This document shows positions 1 to 8,837 of a stretch of DNA of 64,000 nucleotides, piece by piece. The notes below the pieces were generated by a model. That model worked only from the letters and a program-made list of their open reading frames with translations, was not told the origin of the DNA and searched no databases. The stretch is taken from NCBI RefSeq assembly GCF_023151555.2, contig NZ_CP100425.1, forward strand, positions 992,001-1,056,000, in the 5' to 3' direction. Within the stretch, counting starts at the first letter, position 1. Every line of letters starts with the position of its first letter. Origin of the DNA: Photobacterium sp. CCB-ST2H9. GTDB lineage: Bacteria; Pseudomonadota; Gammaproteobacteria; Enterobacterales; Vibrionaceae. The translations under genes were made by a program, and so were the position numbers.

Positions 1-47
1 AAGGGTTCAGTGACTGAGGCCTTTTAAAAGTCCGTAGGAATTCCGCG

Positions 48-1175
48 ATGCAAAAACGAGAAGACTATGAAATTGCGCCTTTGGAGCTGTTTTTTGATCT
101 CATCTTTGTTTTTGCTCTAATACAACTATCGCATCATCTTGCTGAGCATCTAAGCTGGCGAGGCTTTGCAGAAACAGTGACCCTGCTCATTGCTGTACTT
201 TCTGTTTGGTCTTATACCAGTTGGGCGGCCACAATGATTCCGGTGTCCAGAGCAACGTGTACCATGATGCTGTTATTGGTCACTATGCTTGGACTGATCA
301 TGAACGCTGCGATCGGTTTTGCCTTTAGTGATGCCCCCTGGAGTTTTGTTCTACCCATGTTATGCATTCAGATTGGCCGCACAATCTGGACGATTACCAA
401 TGCCCCAACCAAAGATTATAAACAGCACTTTAAGGCACTATTGATATGGCTTCTATTTGCCTCGCCGTTGTGGGTTATGGGGGCACAGGCTGATTCAGAT
501 ACACGGCTTTTCTGGTGGGGCGCCGCGGTCTTCATTGACTTACTGGGTTCTTACCTCGCTCACCCAACGCCAGGACATCGTTTAAACTTTGAACAACTTC
601 CTTTCGATGCGGAACATATGCTTGAGCGGTATAACCTTTTCATCATTATTGCGCTTGGTGAAACAATCTTGATGACGGGAGCATCCATAGCGAAAGCTCC
701 TACAGACTTGATGACAATATTTACGGGCTCTTGTGCTTTATTGATTACCATTTCACTTTGGGCATTGGCATTTGGCTCGATTCAAAAGCATGCAGAAGCG
801 CACGCGATCCTTACGATAAATCCCGTTCGAATTAGTCACTATGCTATGAATGTCATGACGATAATGGTAGCCAGCCTAATTGTGTTGGCGGTCGGGAACG
901 AAAAAGTTGTCCATCATCCTGTCGGTCATGCAGCCTTATCCACTGGTTTAATGATTTCGCTTGGGCCTGGAGCCTTTCTGCTCATGCAAGGTCTATTTCT
1001 TAAAAGTATGCTAAACATCAAGTCGAATTTGCATTGGTTCGGAGGGATTCTGACGGGGTTATCGGGTTTATTGATTCTTATTCTTCCACCTTATTTTGTC
1101 ATTTTTATCATAGGGTTTGTGCTTACCTGTTTTGCGATTTTGGACTGGCATAACCGGCATCAATCGATGGAGTGA
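48..1175 (+). CDS. LtrA-family (low temperature requirement A) membrane protein
   Basis: A 375-residue polytopic membrane protein. The opening, with charged residues followed by PLELFFDLIFVFALIQ, is the hallmark of the LtrA family (first described in Listeria as needed for growth at low temperature; biochemical role unknown). A second family signature, AEHMLERYNLFIIIALGETIL, lies near residues 187-207. About ten hydrophobic segments can be counted. The ATG at 48 has AGGA eight bases upstream. It stands alone, and a gene-free stretch follows before the first hydrolase. Family assignment is confident; function is not known. Confidence 0.85.
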   Translation: MQKREDYEIAPLELFFDLIFVFALIQLSHHLAEHLSWRGFAETVTLLIAVLSVWSYTSWAATMIPVSRATCTMMLLLVTMLGLIMNAAIGFAFSDAPWSFVLPMLCIQIGRTIWTITNAPTKDYKQHFKALLIWLLFASPLWVMGAQADSDTRLFWWGAAVFIDLLGSYLAHPTPGHRLNFEQLPFDAEHMLERYNLFIIIALGETILMTGASIAKAPTDLMTIFTGSCALLITISLWALAFGSIQKHAEAHAILTINPVRISHYAMNVMTIMVASLIVLAVGNEKVVHHPVGHAALSTGLMISLGPGAFLLMQGLFLKSMLNIKSNLHWFGGILTGLSGLLILILPPYFVIFIIGFVLTCFAILDWHNRHQSME

Positions 1176-1315
1176 ACCCTGTGCCAACACTAAATTTTTG
1201 TTGAATTGCACAGAGGAGATAGTTTGAGCTTGAAATAATAACTCATACTTATCAATGCTTTATGATTTCTCTGTGCTGGGAGTTACTTAAGAAAGATTTC
1301 ATGCTTCGTTATTTC

Positions 1316-1387
1316 AGGCATAAAAGGCAAATCAGGCAAATAGCTCGTCATTTTAGGCAAACATACCAACTGTCACCTACCTATACT
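1316..1387 (+). promoter_or_regulatory. Four AGGCA repeats abutting a TATACT -10 upstream of the first hydrolase
   Basis: AGGCA occurs at 1316, 1325, 1334 and 1355. The first and last copies sit in a longer direct repeat (TCGT[TC]ATTT[TC]AGGCA) with a period of 39 bases. A TATACT hexamer at 1382-1387 is a good -10, and no good -35 is present where the last repeat sits. This is the arrangement expected for an activator-dependent promoter; the AraC-type regulator encoded at 4133 is an obvious candidate. The rest of 1176-1469 shows no gene. The repeats are seen; their role is inferred. Confidence 0.4.
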
Positions 1388-1469
1388 AGTCCTATGTCAG
1401 GAGCTGACTTCAATCCCTGGTACATCAATTCCTCCTGATAATGACGAACGCTAGTTAGGAGCAATCCAA

Positions 1470-2384
1470 ATGAACAAAGTCTACTTCCCAAACACAAACG
1501 GTCTGGATATTACGCTAGCCGGACTGATTAACTTCCCTGCAAACTTTGACGAAAAAAAACGCTACCCAGCGATTGTTGTTTCGCACCCTGGTGGCGGTGT
1601 CAAAGAACAAACAGCAGGTACGTATGCTAAAAAGCTGTCAGAACAAGGCTTTATAGCCATTGCGTATGATGCTTCTTATCAAGGTGAAAGTACGGGGAAT
1701 CCTCGTCAACTGGAAAACCCTCATGTACGTACAGAAGACGTAAGTGCGGTTATTGATTACCTAACGACTCTGGATTACGTCGATAACGATCGCATTGGTG
1801 CGATGGGAATCTGTGCCGGTGCTGGTTATTCCGCCAACGCAGCGATTAATGATCGTCGTATTAAGGCTGTTGGTACCGTGAGCATGGTTAACATTGGCCA
1901 AATGTTCCGAAACGGTTGGGACAATAATGTCAAAGACAGCGACGCCATTCCTTATCTTGAAGCTGGTTCTGGTGCGAGAACCGCAGATGCGAGTGGTACC
2001 GAGCCTGCGACAATGCCAATGGCTCCAATGAAAGAAGAAGATGCACCCAATGAAGAACTACGTCAGGCCTGGGAGTATTACCATACCGACCGTGCGGCCT
2101 ATTGTACTGCGCCTGGTTTCGCGACCGCTCGTAGTCTGACCCAAATCATTGCCTATGATGCGTTCTTTAAATCAGAAGCTTTTTTAACTCAGCCTCTGCT
2201 GACGGTTGTTGGTAGCAATGCAGGCAGTAAATGGATGAGTGATGACCTGATGGCTCGTGCCGCGAGCAATGATAAACAAATGTATATTGTTGACGGAGCG
2301 AACCACATGGATCTTTACGACGGAGAGTCTCCGATTGCTGAAGCAATCAGTGTGCTGGCACCATTCTTTCAGCGCACGCTGTAA
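1470..2384 (+). CDS. Alpha/beta hydrolase, dienelactone-hydrolase/YcjY type (paralog 1)
   Basis: A 304-residue cytoplasmic alpha/beta hydrolase. The nucleophile elbow reads GICAGAG, with Cys115 where most hydrolases carry serine, as in dienelactone hydrolases. The early strand-loop HPGGGVKEQT probably forms the oxyanion region, and the late ANHMDLYD supplies the candidate catalytic histidine. It is the first of three paralogs in the window (others at 2445 and 6634) and the most divergent: it has a methionine/proline-rich insert near residues 175-195 and lacks the HPFGSCKEQT variant shared by the other two. The ATG is preceded by TTAGGAGC. The substrate cannot be told from sequence. Confidence 0.85.
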   Translation: MNKVYFPNTNGLDITLAGLINFPANFDEKKRYPAIVVSHPGGGVKEQTAGTYAKKLSEQGFIAIAYDASYQGESTGNPRQLENPHVRTEDVSAVIDYLTTLDYVDNDRIGAMGICAGAGYSANAAINDRRIKAVGTVSMVNIGQMFRNGWDNNVKDSDAIPYLEAGSGARTADASGTEPATMPMAPMKEEDAPNEELRQAWEYYHTDRAAYCTAPGFATARSLTQIIAYDAFFKSEAFLTQPLLTVVGSNAGSKWMSDDLMARAASNDKQMYIVDGANHMDLYDGESPIAEAISVLAPFFQRTL

Positions 2385-2401
2385 CCACAAGCCAATCAAT
2401 T

Positions 2402-2429
2402 ATGAAGGCTCAATGTCATGAGCCTTCAT
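2402..2429. terminator. Perfect 11-bp-arm hairpin between hydrolase genes 1 and 2
   Basis: Arms ATGAAGGCTCA and TGAGCCTTCAT enclose a six-base loop. There is no T-run afterwards, so it could be a partial terminator, a 3'-end stabiliser for the upstream message, or an intercistronic processing site. It sits only 13 bases before the next start codon. Confidence 0.5.
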
Positions 2430-2444
2430 GTCAGGAGTTGAATG

Positions 2445-3383
2445 ATGAACATCAAAAAAGTGACCTTCCGGAATGCTGATATGGCCTGGGATATGGCTGC
2501 GTTAGTACTGCTTCCGGACGGTTTCGATGAATCAAAACGTTATCCGACCATGATCAGTGTCCACCCATTTGGGAGCTGTAAAGAGCAAACATCCAGTGAT
2601 GTATATGGCAAAGCTCTGGCGGAGTTGGGTTATGTCGTCATCGCCTTTGACGCCAGTTTCCAAGGAGAATCAGGTGGTTTGCCTCGTTACGTGGAAGACC
2701 CAACTCAGCGAGTTGAGGACATCAGCCGCGTGATCGATTACGCGGTGACATTACCTTATGTCGATGAAACCCGAATCGGTGGATTGGGGATCTGTGGCGG
2801 TGGTGGTTATATTCTAAACTCGGCACTGACAGAAAAACGTTTAAAAGCCGTGGTTGGTATTACGCCAGTTAACGTTGGACGTTTGTTCCGTGAAGGGTTT
2901 AGTTTGTATAACCCAATCGGCGCTCTTGAAGCCATGGCGGCGCAACGCACTGTAGAAGCCCGTGGCGCTGAGTTGCAAGTGAATGAACTTTTACCGCCAA
3001 GCCTTGAATTTGCCAAAGAAAATGGTTTGACTGAACGCGATGTTTTTGAAGCAACTGATTACTATAAAACACCGCGAGGCCAGGCTGAAGGTGGCGCAAC
3101 ACGTATGTTGTTCTCTCATGCACAAAAAACGTTAAGTTGGGATGCATTCGCTTTTGCGGAAACCTTGTTGACGCAACCAATGATGGCAGTGGTTGGGCAG
3201 AAAGTTGGGGCGTTCGGAGCATTTCGTGATGGGCAGGAGATCTATGGCAGAGCCGTAGCGTCGAAAGATCGCAAACTGGTCGATCTGGAGAACTGGTCAC
3301 ATTACGAACTGTATGACCACCCTGAAGCGGTGGGACAGGCGATGGATAAAGTGGCGCCGTTCCTGGCTGAATATCTCAAATAA
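2445..3383 (+). CDS. Alpha/beta hydrolase, dienelactone-hydrolase/YcjY type (paralog 2)
   Basis: A 312-residue paralog of the preceding gene and much closer to the copy at 6634. Shared blocks include HPFGSCKEQTS, AFDASFQGESGG, RYVEDPTQRVED and the elbow GLGICGGGGY with a cysteine nucleophile near residue 117. The candidate catalytic histidine is in WSHYELYD. Two ATG codons are adjacent (2442, 2445); AGGAG at 2433-2437 is seven bases from the second, so that one was chosen. It probably shares a transcript with paralog 1 through the intervening hairpin and ends at a clear terminator. Substrate unknown. Confidence 0.85.
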   Translation: MNIKKVTFRNADMAWDMAALVLLPDGFDESKRYPTMISVHPFGSCKEQTSSDVYGKALAELGYVVIAFDASFQGESGGLPRYVEDPTQRVEDISRVIDYAVTLPYVDETRIGGLGICGGGGYILNSALTEKRLKAVVGITPVNVGRLFREGFSLYNPIGALEAMAAQRTVEARGAELQVNELLPPSLEFAKENGLTERDVFEATDYYKTPRGQAEGGATRMLFSHAQKTLSWDAFAFAETLLTQPMMAVVGQKVGAFGAFRDGQEIYGRAVASKDRKLVDLENWSHYELYDHPEAVGQAMDKVAPFLAEYLK

Positions 3384-3392
3384 ATGACCCAA

Positions 3393-3427
3393 ATGCGTTC
3401 TTCGAATGTTCGAGGAACGCATGATTT
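3393..3427 (+). terminator. Terminator after hydrolase 2
   Basis: Outer arms ATGCGTTC and GAACGCAT and inner arms TCGAA/TTCGA form a long stem with one T-G wobble, followed by GATTTT. An ATG at 3406 lies inside this stem, which argues against starting the flavodoxin there. Confidence 0.65.
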
Positions 3428-3480
3428 TCATTGGTCGCAATCAAACGATTGTTCTTTTTAATACTCATGGGATGGCAGCT

Positions 3481-4146
3481 ATGGTTCGCTGGATAATGGT
3501 TCTCCTGTTTGCTCTGGCCATCTTGTTGTTTGTTGTGGCCTTTGTGGTTACGCGTATTGAGAATTCGCAATATGCTGAAAACAAGTCGTATAAGGATAAG
3601 TGGTCTGGGGCGGAACTACGAGAAACAACGACGGCGATCGTCGTATTTTCGCGCTCTGGGAATACCGGGGTACTGGCAGATCATATTGCGAATAAAACCG
3701 GTGGCGATGTCTATGAGATTCTGGCTGAAAAATACCAGCTTGGGATTCCTGGTTTAATCAGCGCATTAAATGACGCGAGGAGCGATGTTGCCGAAATTAC
3801 ACCGGCTCAGATCGATCTTACCCAATATGACATCGTGTATTTGGGCTCGCCTATCTGGTTGTACAGCCCGGCAACTCCCTTATGGCAATTCGTTAAAAAT
3901 AATGATTTTACTAGCAAACATGTAGTTCTTTTCAATACGTTTAACAGTAAATTCGAGCAACATTTTATCGATGAATTTGAAGCGCTAGTGCGCTCAAAAG
4001 GGGCGATCAGTTTCACTCATCAATACGTAAAACGTGGACGAATGGGGGGACAGATTTCATCGCAGGAACTAACCCAACGGTTCGATGAAAAATACGATAA
4101 TGAAAGTGTAAGCGAAATAGTGGGTGATAGTGATGAACAACAGTAA
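3481..4146 (+). CDS. Membrane-anchored flavodoxin-family protein
   Basis: About 221 residues. An N-terminal hydrophobic anchor (roughly residues 5-24) is followed by a flavodoxin fold: the FMN phosphate loop is VFSRSGNTGVLADHI, and the later YLGSPIWLYSPATPLWQF and LFNTFNSKF match the FMN-contacting loops of flavodoxin_4-type proteins. It probably carries electrons or reduces quinones or nitro compounds at the inner membrane face. The start is uncertain: in-frame ATGs lie at 3406 (inside the terminator), 3472 and 3481, and 3481 has the purine-rich GGGATGG in place. It overlaps the downstream AraC gene, so the two are translationally coupled. Confidence 0.7.
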   Translation: MVRWIMVLLFALAILLFVVAFVVTRIENSQYAENKSYKDKWSGAELRETTTAIVVFSRSGNTGVLADHIANKTGGDVYEILAEKYQLGIPGLISALNDARSDVAEITPAQIDLTQYDIVYLGSPIWLYSPATPLWQFVKNNDFTSKHVVLFNTFNSKFEQHFIDEFEALVRSKGAISFTHQYVKRGRMGGQISSQELTQRFDEKYDNESVSEIVGDSDEQQ

Positions 4147-5023
4147 GGCAAGTCAGATTCTGGTGGAGCAAGTGCAAACGTATAGCAGTAATGAAGGTAG
4201 CTATACGACGGAAATACCGGGATTAGAAGTTCATATCCGAAATACCCCCACTGCGCCATTGCATTGTATTTATAGCCTCGGATTCTCGCTAATCCTGCAA
4301 GGCAGTAAGAAATTGGCGATTGATGACATGCAAGTGCCCGTGGAAGCTGGTCAATCGATGCTGACGACATTTGATACTCCAATTATCTCACATGTCACTG
4401 AGGCGACGCGGCAGCAGCCTTTCCTGGCGATCGTGTTAAAACTGGATTACGACCTGATCATGCAGACGTGTGCGGAGCTGAAACTCGAAAAGCCAGACTG
4501 TAACTTTGATTACCAACCTATTTCCATACAGAAAATGGACGATGGGATATACCGAACAATGAGCCGTCTTTTGGAGTTAGAGCAAGAACCGGAGTATCTT
4601 CACAGCTTAATTCCGTTGATTAAAAAGGAACTCATTATTAGGCTGTTGCATGGGCCAAATGGTGTGCAATTGCGTCATATTGCCTCAGTGGGTTCTCCCA
4701 GCAATCACATACTTAAAATTGTGACCTGGATGAAGAAAAACTTCACCCAGACAGTGGGGATGAATGAGTTGGCAGGTCAGGCACATATGAGCGCCTCTAG
4801 CTTTAGATTGCATTTCAAAGCATTAACCGGAAGCAGCCCGCTGCAATACATGAAAAACCTGAGGCTGCAGGAAGCGCGAGAACAGATGCTGTTAAATGGT
4901 CTGGATGCGAATCAGGCAAGCAAACTGGTTGGTTATGAAAGTGCATCCCAATTTAGCCGCGAATACAGCCGTTTGTTTGGTCTTCCACCCCAAAAAGACA
5001 TACAGCGTCTGCGTCAAAATTAG
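4133..5023 (+). CDS. AraC-family transcriptional regulator (AraC_N plus HTH)
   Basis: About 296 residues. The N-terminal half resembles the AraC_N cupin-like domain of YqhC-type regulators (GSKKLAIDDMQVPVEAGQ). The C-terminal 100 residues carry two helix-turn-helix motifs (MNELAGQAHMSASSFRLHFK and QASKLVGYESASQFSREYSR). It overlaps the flavodoxin stop codon, so it belongs to the same transcript. YqhC-type regulators in enterobacteria answer to reactive aldehydes and control oxidoreductases. That would fit this hydrolase/flavodoxin neighbourhood, but it is inference. A GTG at 4124 is an alternative start. Confidence 0.8.
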   Translation: MNNSKASQILVEQVQTYSSNEGSYTTEIPGLEVHIRNTPTAPLHCIYSLGFSLILQGSKKLAIDDMQVPVEAGQSMLTTFDTPIISHVTEATRQQPFLAIVLKLDYDLIMQTCAELKLEKPDCNFDYQPISIQKMDDGIYRTMSRLLELEQEPEYLHSLIPLIKKELIIRLLHGPNGVQLRHIASVGSPSNHILKIVTWMKKNFTQTVGMNELAGQAHMSASSFRLHFKALTGSSPLQYMKNLRLQEAREQMLLNGLDANQASKLVGYESASQFSREYSRLFGLPPQKDIQRLRQN

Positions 5024-5060
5024 AAGTTTGAAAAACGCCGAAAAGAACGAACATTAATAT

Positions 5061-5258
5061 TTGTCTGTAGTTTCGACTCTTTCAATACGTGTTGAGAATA
5101 TCCACAGAGATGAGAATTCTGACAGTCTGAAAGAAAAAATCTTACGCACGCTGGAACAGATGTTAAGCGAAGGGAAGGTTATGTCACCTTATGCTTCATA
5201 TCTATGTCAGCTGATGGTGAAAGCAACAGCGTTTGTAGTTTGTACGATAAGCCGATAG
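5061..5258 (+). other. Possible small gene or gene remnant within a 450-base gap
   Basis: The stretch 5024-5474 has no convincing intact gene. One reading frame starting near 5061 gives a hydrophilic, helix-prone peptide (SLKEKILRTLEQMLSEGK) that reads like real protein but then runs into low-quality sequence. It has no good ribosome-binding site. An 11-base inverted repeat (CTATGTCAGCT at 5202, AGCTGACATAG at 5293) overlaps its end. Confidence 0.2.
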
Positions 5259-5474
5259 ATCTTCCTCCGTTCCCGACATCATTTGCAGTATAAGCTGACA
5301 TAGTCACTTCATTACGTAAATCAATGACATTTCAGTCCTGAAGCGCACTTCTGCGTGTTGTTTGTCTCAGCTTAGATTTGCCCCATTCCGTGCTAGAAAC
5401 ATCTAACTATCATTTCCCATTATTATGTTTTGACTTACGTTTATTATGCAATGAAGTGTCTACCTGATGGTGTT

Positions 5475-6380
5475 TCACCAGAGATCTCTTTTCTCCTTTA
5501 GAAAATCAATAAGTATACGAGTTTTGGTTGGCATATTTTCACGTGATGGGACGTATAGGAAAAAACCAGTGAACGGCGAGCACCATTCATTTAGCACTCT
5601 GACTAATTTACCGCGCTCTATATGCTCTCGAACAGCAAAGTTTATATGCTGTATTAGCCCTATACCGTTTACCGCAGCTCTAATCATTCCTTCATCATCA
5701 TTGGTAATAAGTTTGCCGTTAGGTTGAACCTCAAAATCTCCGCCATTCGGATCCGTAAATTCCCAGGAGTACAAAGAGTGGCTTGTTGAATTTCTAAAGC
5801 CTAAGCAGTTGTGATTAACGAGTTCAGATGGTTTGGTCGGGATGCCATATGTCTCAAAATACTGAGGTGAGCCTACTACCGCCATTTCCAACATCGGAGT
5901 AATAGGGATCGCTACGACATGCTCTGCCAGAGACTCCCCCAATCTTATGCCTGCATCGCACCCATCAGCGATTATATTGGCTAATCCGTCATCCATAATT
6001 AGCTCGATTTTTAACTTCGGATAACGGGTTAAAAATTCGGCTAGATGAGGCTCTAAAATGTACTTTGCTACGACTCTGGAAGTGTTGATCCTTAACAGTC
6101 CTGTAGGCTCGTCATTGATTTGACCTATGTTTCGCAGCGCATCCTCTATTGACCCAAGTGCTGGTTGCAGACTTTCATACAATAAACGCCCTTCTTCTGT
6201 AAGGGACATATCTCTGGTAGTTCTGTAGATCAACGTGACGCCTAATTTCTGTTCCAGAGTTTTTAGGTTTTGAGACAGGGCAGCCCTAGTAACCCTGAAC
6301 TCTCTAGCCACTTTAGTAAAGCTTTGTAGCTGTGCAATGCGAACAAACCACAAAAGTGCTGGTAATAGTGATGGTTCCAT
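5475..6380 (-). CDS. LysR-family transcriptional regulator
   Basis: A 301-residue LysR protein. The N-terminal winged HTH reads LQSFTKVAREFRVTRAALSQNLKTLEQ, followed by the usual RTTRDMSLTEEGRLLYE and a periplasmic-binding-like effector domain (RINTSRVVAKYILEPHLAEF). It belongs to the large group regulating neighbouring oxidoreductase genes. It diverges from hydrolase 3, with about 250 bases between the two starts, so that gene is its most probable target. No effector can be named. Confidence 0.85.
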   Translation of the reverse strand: MEPSLLPALLWFVRIAQLQSFTKVAREFRVTRAALSQNLKTLEQKLGVTLIYRTTRDMSLTEEGRLLYESLQPALGSIEDALRNIGQINDEPTGLLRINTSRVVAKYILEPHLAEFLTRYPKLKIELIMDDGLANIIADGCDAGIRLGESLAEHVVAIPITPMLEMAVVGSPQYFETYGIPTKPSELVNHNCLGFRNSTSHSLYSWEFTDPNGGDFEVQPNGKLITNDDEGMIRAAVNGIGLIQHINFAVREHIERGKLVRVLNEWCSPFTGFFLYVPSRENMPTKTRILIDFLKEKRDLW

Positions 6381-6633
6381 ATATTTCGCTCAATTGTTAA
6401 GTATTGCTTAATTCTGTGGTCATTATTATGCGCTTGTTGTATCCAAATAACAGAACTATATTTAACTCAGTTTCCGGTGACCTAAGCTTGACGAAAAGCT
6501 CCTAGAGTTGAAAAAGCCGTCTTATGAGATTCGTTTACGGAAATGAACCCAAAAGAGGTGATTTACAAAATAGTGGCAATAAATTTTGCCTGTGAATTTC
6601 CTTGTAAAACAGCTTTTTAATGAGGAATTTATT

Positions 6634-7554
6634 GTGAAAAGTGTAATGGTAAAAAACAAATACTGGGATATTGCTGCTGACATTTACTATCCGCCAGGCT
6701 TCCGTGAGGATATTAAGTATGCTGCAATCATCAGTGCTCATCCGATTGGTAGCTGTAAAGAGCAAACTTCGGGTGAAGTATACGGTGCGGCTTTGGCAGA
6801 AGCGGGATTTGTGGTCATCGCATTCGACGCAAGTTACCAAGGCGCAAGTGGCGGAGAGCCTCGCTATATCGAAGATCCAACACAACGAGTCGAAGACTTC
6901 AGAGTTGTTACTGATTACTTAGTGACACTGCCATATGTTGATGAAAACAGAATCGGTGTGTTGGGCATTTGTGGCGGCGGTGGTTACGCTATCAATGCTT
7001 CAATGACAGAGCGTCGTATTAAAGCAGTCGGTACCGTTACTGGTGCAAACTATGGCCGATTAATGAGAGAAGGTTTTAGCGGCTTTGACCCTATCAGTGC
7101 AATGGAAGCCATGTCAGCTCAACGTACCGCAGAGGTACGCGGTGAACAACTTCGAGTTGATGACTTATTGCCTCCATCTCCAGAAGAAGCAAAAAATCTA
7201 GGTCTCGTAGAAACGGATTTAATGGGCGCAACTGAATATTACCGTTCAGATCGTGGTCGCAAACCAAACGGCGTGAACCGTTCTCTGTTTTCTCATCAAG
7301 CTGCAGCGGTGGGCTGGGATGCATTCCACTTGGCTGAAGTCCTATTGACTCAACCTCTTATGGTTGTGGTCGGCGACAAAGTGGGTGCTTTTGGTGCATA
7401 CCGTGACGGCTGTGAAATCATCGGTCGAGCGGCGTCAAAGAATAAAGAGTTAGTGGAACTACAAGGCTGGTCTCACTATGACCTTTATGACAAACCTGAG
7501 CCAGTACGTATGGCGCTAGAAAAGCTGATCCCGTTCTACAAAGAAAACCTATAG
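6634..7554 (+). CDS. Alpha/beta hydrolase, dienelactone-hydrolase/YcjY type (paralog 3)
   Basis: About 306 residues and very close to the protein at 2445. It shares HPIGSCKEQTSGEVYG, AFDASYQGASGG, RYIEDPTQRVED and the elbow GICGGGGY with a cysteine nucleophile; WSHYDLYD carries the candidate catalytic histidine. An upstream ATG exists at 6586, but AGGAA followed ten bases later by GTG at 6634 is the better start. The next ATG is at 6646. It diverges from the LysR gene and is followed by a hairpin. Keeping two near-identical copies under separate promoters suggests differential regulation. Substrate unknown. Confidence 0.85.
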   Translation: MKSVMVKNKYWDIAADIYYPPGFREDIKYAAIISAHPIGSCKEQTSGEVYGAALAEAGFVVIAFDASYQGASGGEPRYIEDPTQRVEDFRVVTDYLVTLPYVDENRIGVLGICGGGGYAINASMTERRIKAVGTVTGANYGRLMREGFSGFDPISAMEAMSAQRTAEVRGEQLRVDDLLPPSPEEAKNLGLVETDLMGATEYYRSDRGRKPNGVNRSLFSHQAAAVGWDAFHLAEVLLTQPLMVVVGDKVGAFGAYRDGCEIIGRAASKNKELVELQGWSHYDLYDKPEPVRMALEKLIPFYKENL

Positions 7555-7561
7555 TTGAAAA

Positions 7562-7592
7562 GCAGCACTGTGTTATGAACACGCAGTGCTGC
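7562..7592 (+). terminator. Terminator after hydrolase 3
   Basis: Arms GCAGCACTG..TGTT and AACACG-CAGTGCTGC pair with a two-base bulge around an ATG loop. The T-run afterwards is weak. The remaining bases to 7823 show no gene. Confidence 0.5.
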
Positions 7593-7823
7593 GAACAATA
7601 GTTTAGTCATCCATCCCTTTCTAAAAGGGGCTTCATTACCACCGCAGCGATTACTGGTGATTCGTTTCCAACTCAGAATCGATTTACAAATATCTTGTGT
7701 GCTGACTGTGGTTAACGTTGCATTAAAACACTGATGTTCAACAGTGACCATTGTCTTAATCCTCTCACTGGACAGCATGCCGTAGTTGATACAACTCACT
7801 CATAGATATCGCAGGTGTATGAA

Positions 7824-8111
7824 ATGAAAAAAGTACTGATTTTGGGCGCTAACGGACAAATTGCAACTTGGGTTGTAAAAATGCTCGCGCAGCGATAAGA
7901 CATTGAACAAACCCTCTTTGTTCGCGACCCAAGTAAGTTGAGCTTTACGCTTCCTGCAAATGCTCAATTAATTGTTGGAGATGCTTTAAACCCTAAAGGC
8001 TTGTATGAGGCGATAAAAGGCCATGACATTGTTTACGCTAACCTAAAACGTGGTCTCGCGAAAATATTGGCGTTAACAAGCCGAACACTGACGGTGATGT
8101 ACCGGTATTAG
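7824..8111 (+). pseudogene. Remnant of an NAD(P)H-binding (NmrA/SDR-like) protein
   Basis: The reading frame from ATG 7824 begins with a typical Rossmann start (KKVLILGANGQIA) but meets TAA at 7896. The same frame then continues as recognisable family sequence (DIEQTLFVRDPSKL, then LIVGDALNPKGLYEAIKGHDIVYANL) before degenerating and stopping at 8109. Intact relatives are over 200 residues long. The internal stop plus the lost C-terminus argue for a decayed gene and not a sequencing slip. Confidence 0.7.
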
Positions 8112-8161
8112 ATTGATTTTAATTGGTATTGTGTAATTAACGGTTTCTTTCTGGAGAAGAT

Positions 8162-8827
8162 ATGAAGCTAATAATATTTGGGGCTACTGGCATGGTGGGG
8201 CGAGCAACTCTCAGAGAATGCCTGAACGCACATGATGTGACAGAAGTTCTGGCAATTGGTCGAAGTAAATTAGAGGTTGAGCACCCTAAATTAGACAGTC
8301 TGATCCTCGACGATATGTTCAATTATGAAGGATTGACGAACAGACTTTCTCAATTTGATGCATGTTTATTCTGCTTAGGTACTTCAATTGGTAGCAGTAC
8401 TGAAGAGAAGTATTTAAACCTGAATCAGACCTTGCCTTTGACAGTGGCTAAAGCGATGTCTGAGGCGAACCCTGATATGAGTTTTGTTTATATCTCCGGT
8501 AAGGGGACGGATTCAAGTGAAACGGGAAAAGTGGCTTGGGCACGCATAAAAGGAAAAACGGAAAACGACTTGCTGAAAATGCCCTTTAAAGCCGTTTACT
8601 TGCTTAGACCAGCGTTGATCATTCCGATGAACGGAGAAGAGTCTCAGGAAACCACATATCGACTACTGTATCGTTACACCGGCTGGTTAATGCGTTTAGT
8701 GCGAGGCGCTTTCCCATCGATGATCACCGACAGTGAAAAAGTAGGAACCGCTATTTTGAACTTACTGAGACGAGGGGAAAGTTCAGTGGTGGTTGAGAAC
8801 CAAGATATAAATATCATCGCCAAATAG
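8162..8827 (+). CDS. NAD(P)-binding epimerase/SDR-like protein
   Basis: A 221-residue protein with an N-terminal Rossmann dinucleotide loop (IIFGATGMVGRATLREC) and the central ACLFCLGTSIGS and SFVYISGKGTDSS strands of atypical SDRs related to HTATIP2/YwnB-type proteins. Length matches that family. The start has TGGAGA upstream. It lies 10 bases before the broken alcohol dehydrogenase and was probably co-transcribed with it. It most likely binds NAD(P); a substrate cannot be named. Confidence 0.8.
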   Translation: MKLIIFGATGMVGRATLRECLNAHDVTEVLAIGRSKLEVEHPKLDSLILDDMFNYEGLTNRLSQFDACLFCLGTSIGSSTEEKYLNLNQTLPLTVAKAMSEANPDMSFVYISGKGTDSSETGKVAWARIKGKTENDLLKMPFKAVYLLRPALIIPMNGEESQETTYRLLYRYTGWLMRLVRGAFPSMITDSEKVGTAILNLLRRGESSVVVENQDINIIAK

Positions 8828-8837
8828 GTAGTAAACA

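Noticed and set aside
3406..3480. Flavodoxin start at 3406
   Set aside because: It lies inside the terminator hairpin of the preceding gene and adds residues with no family resemblance.
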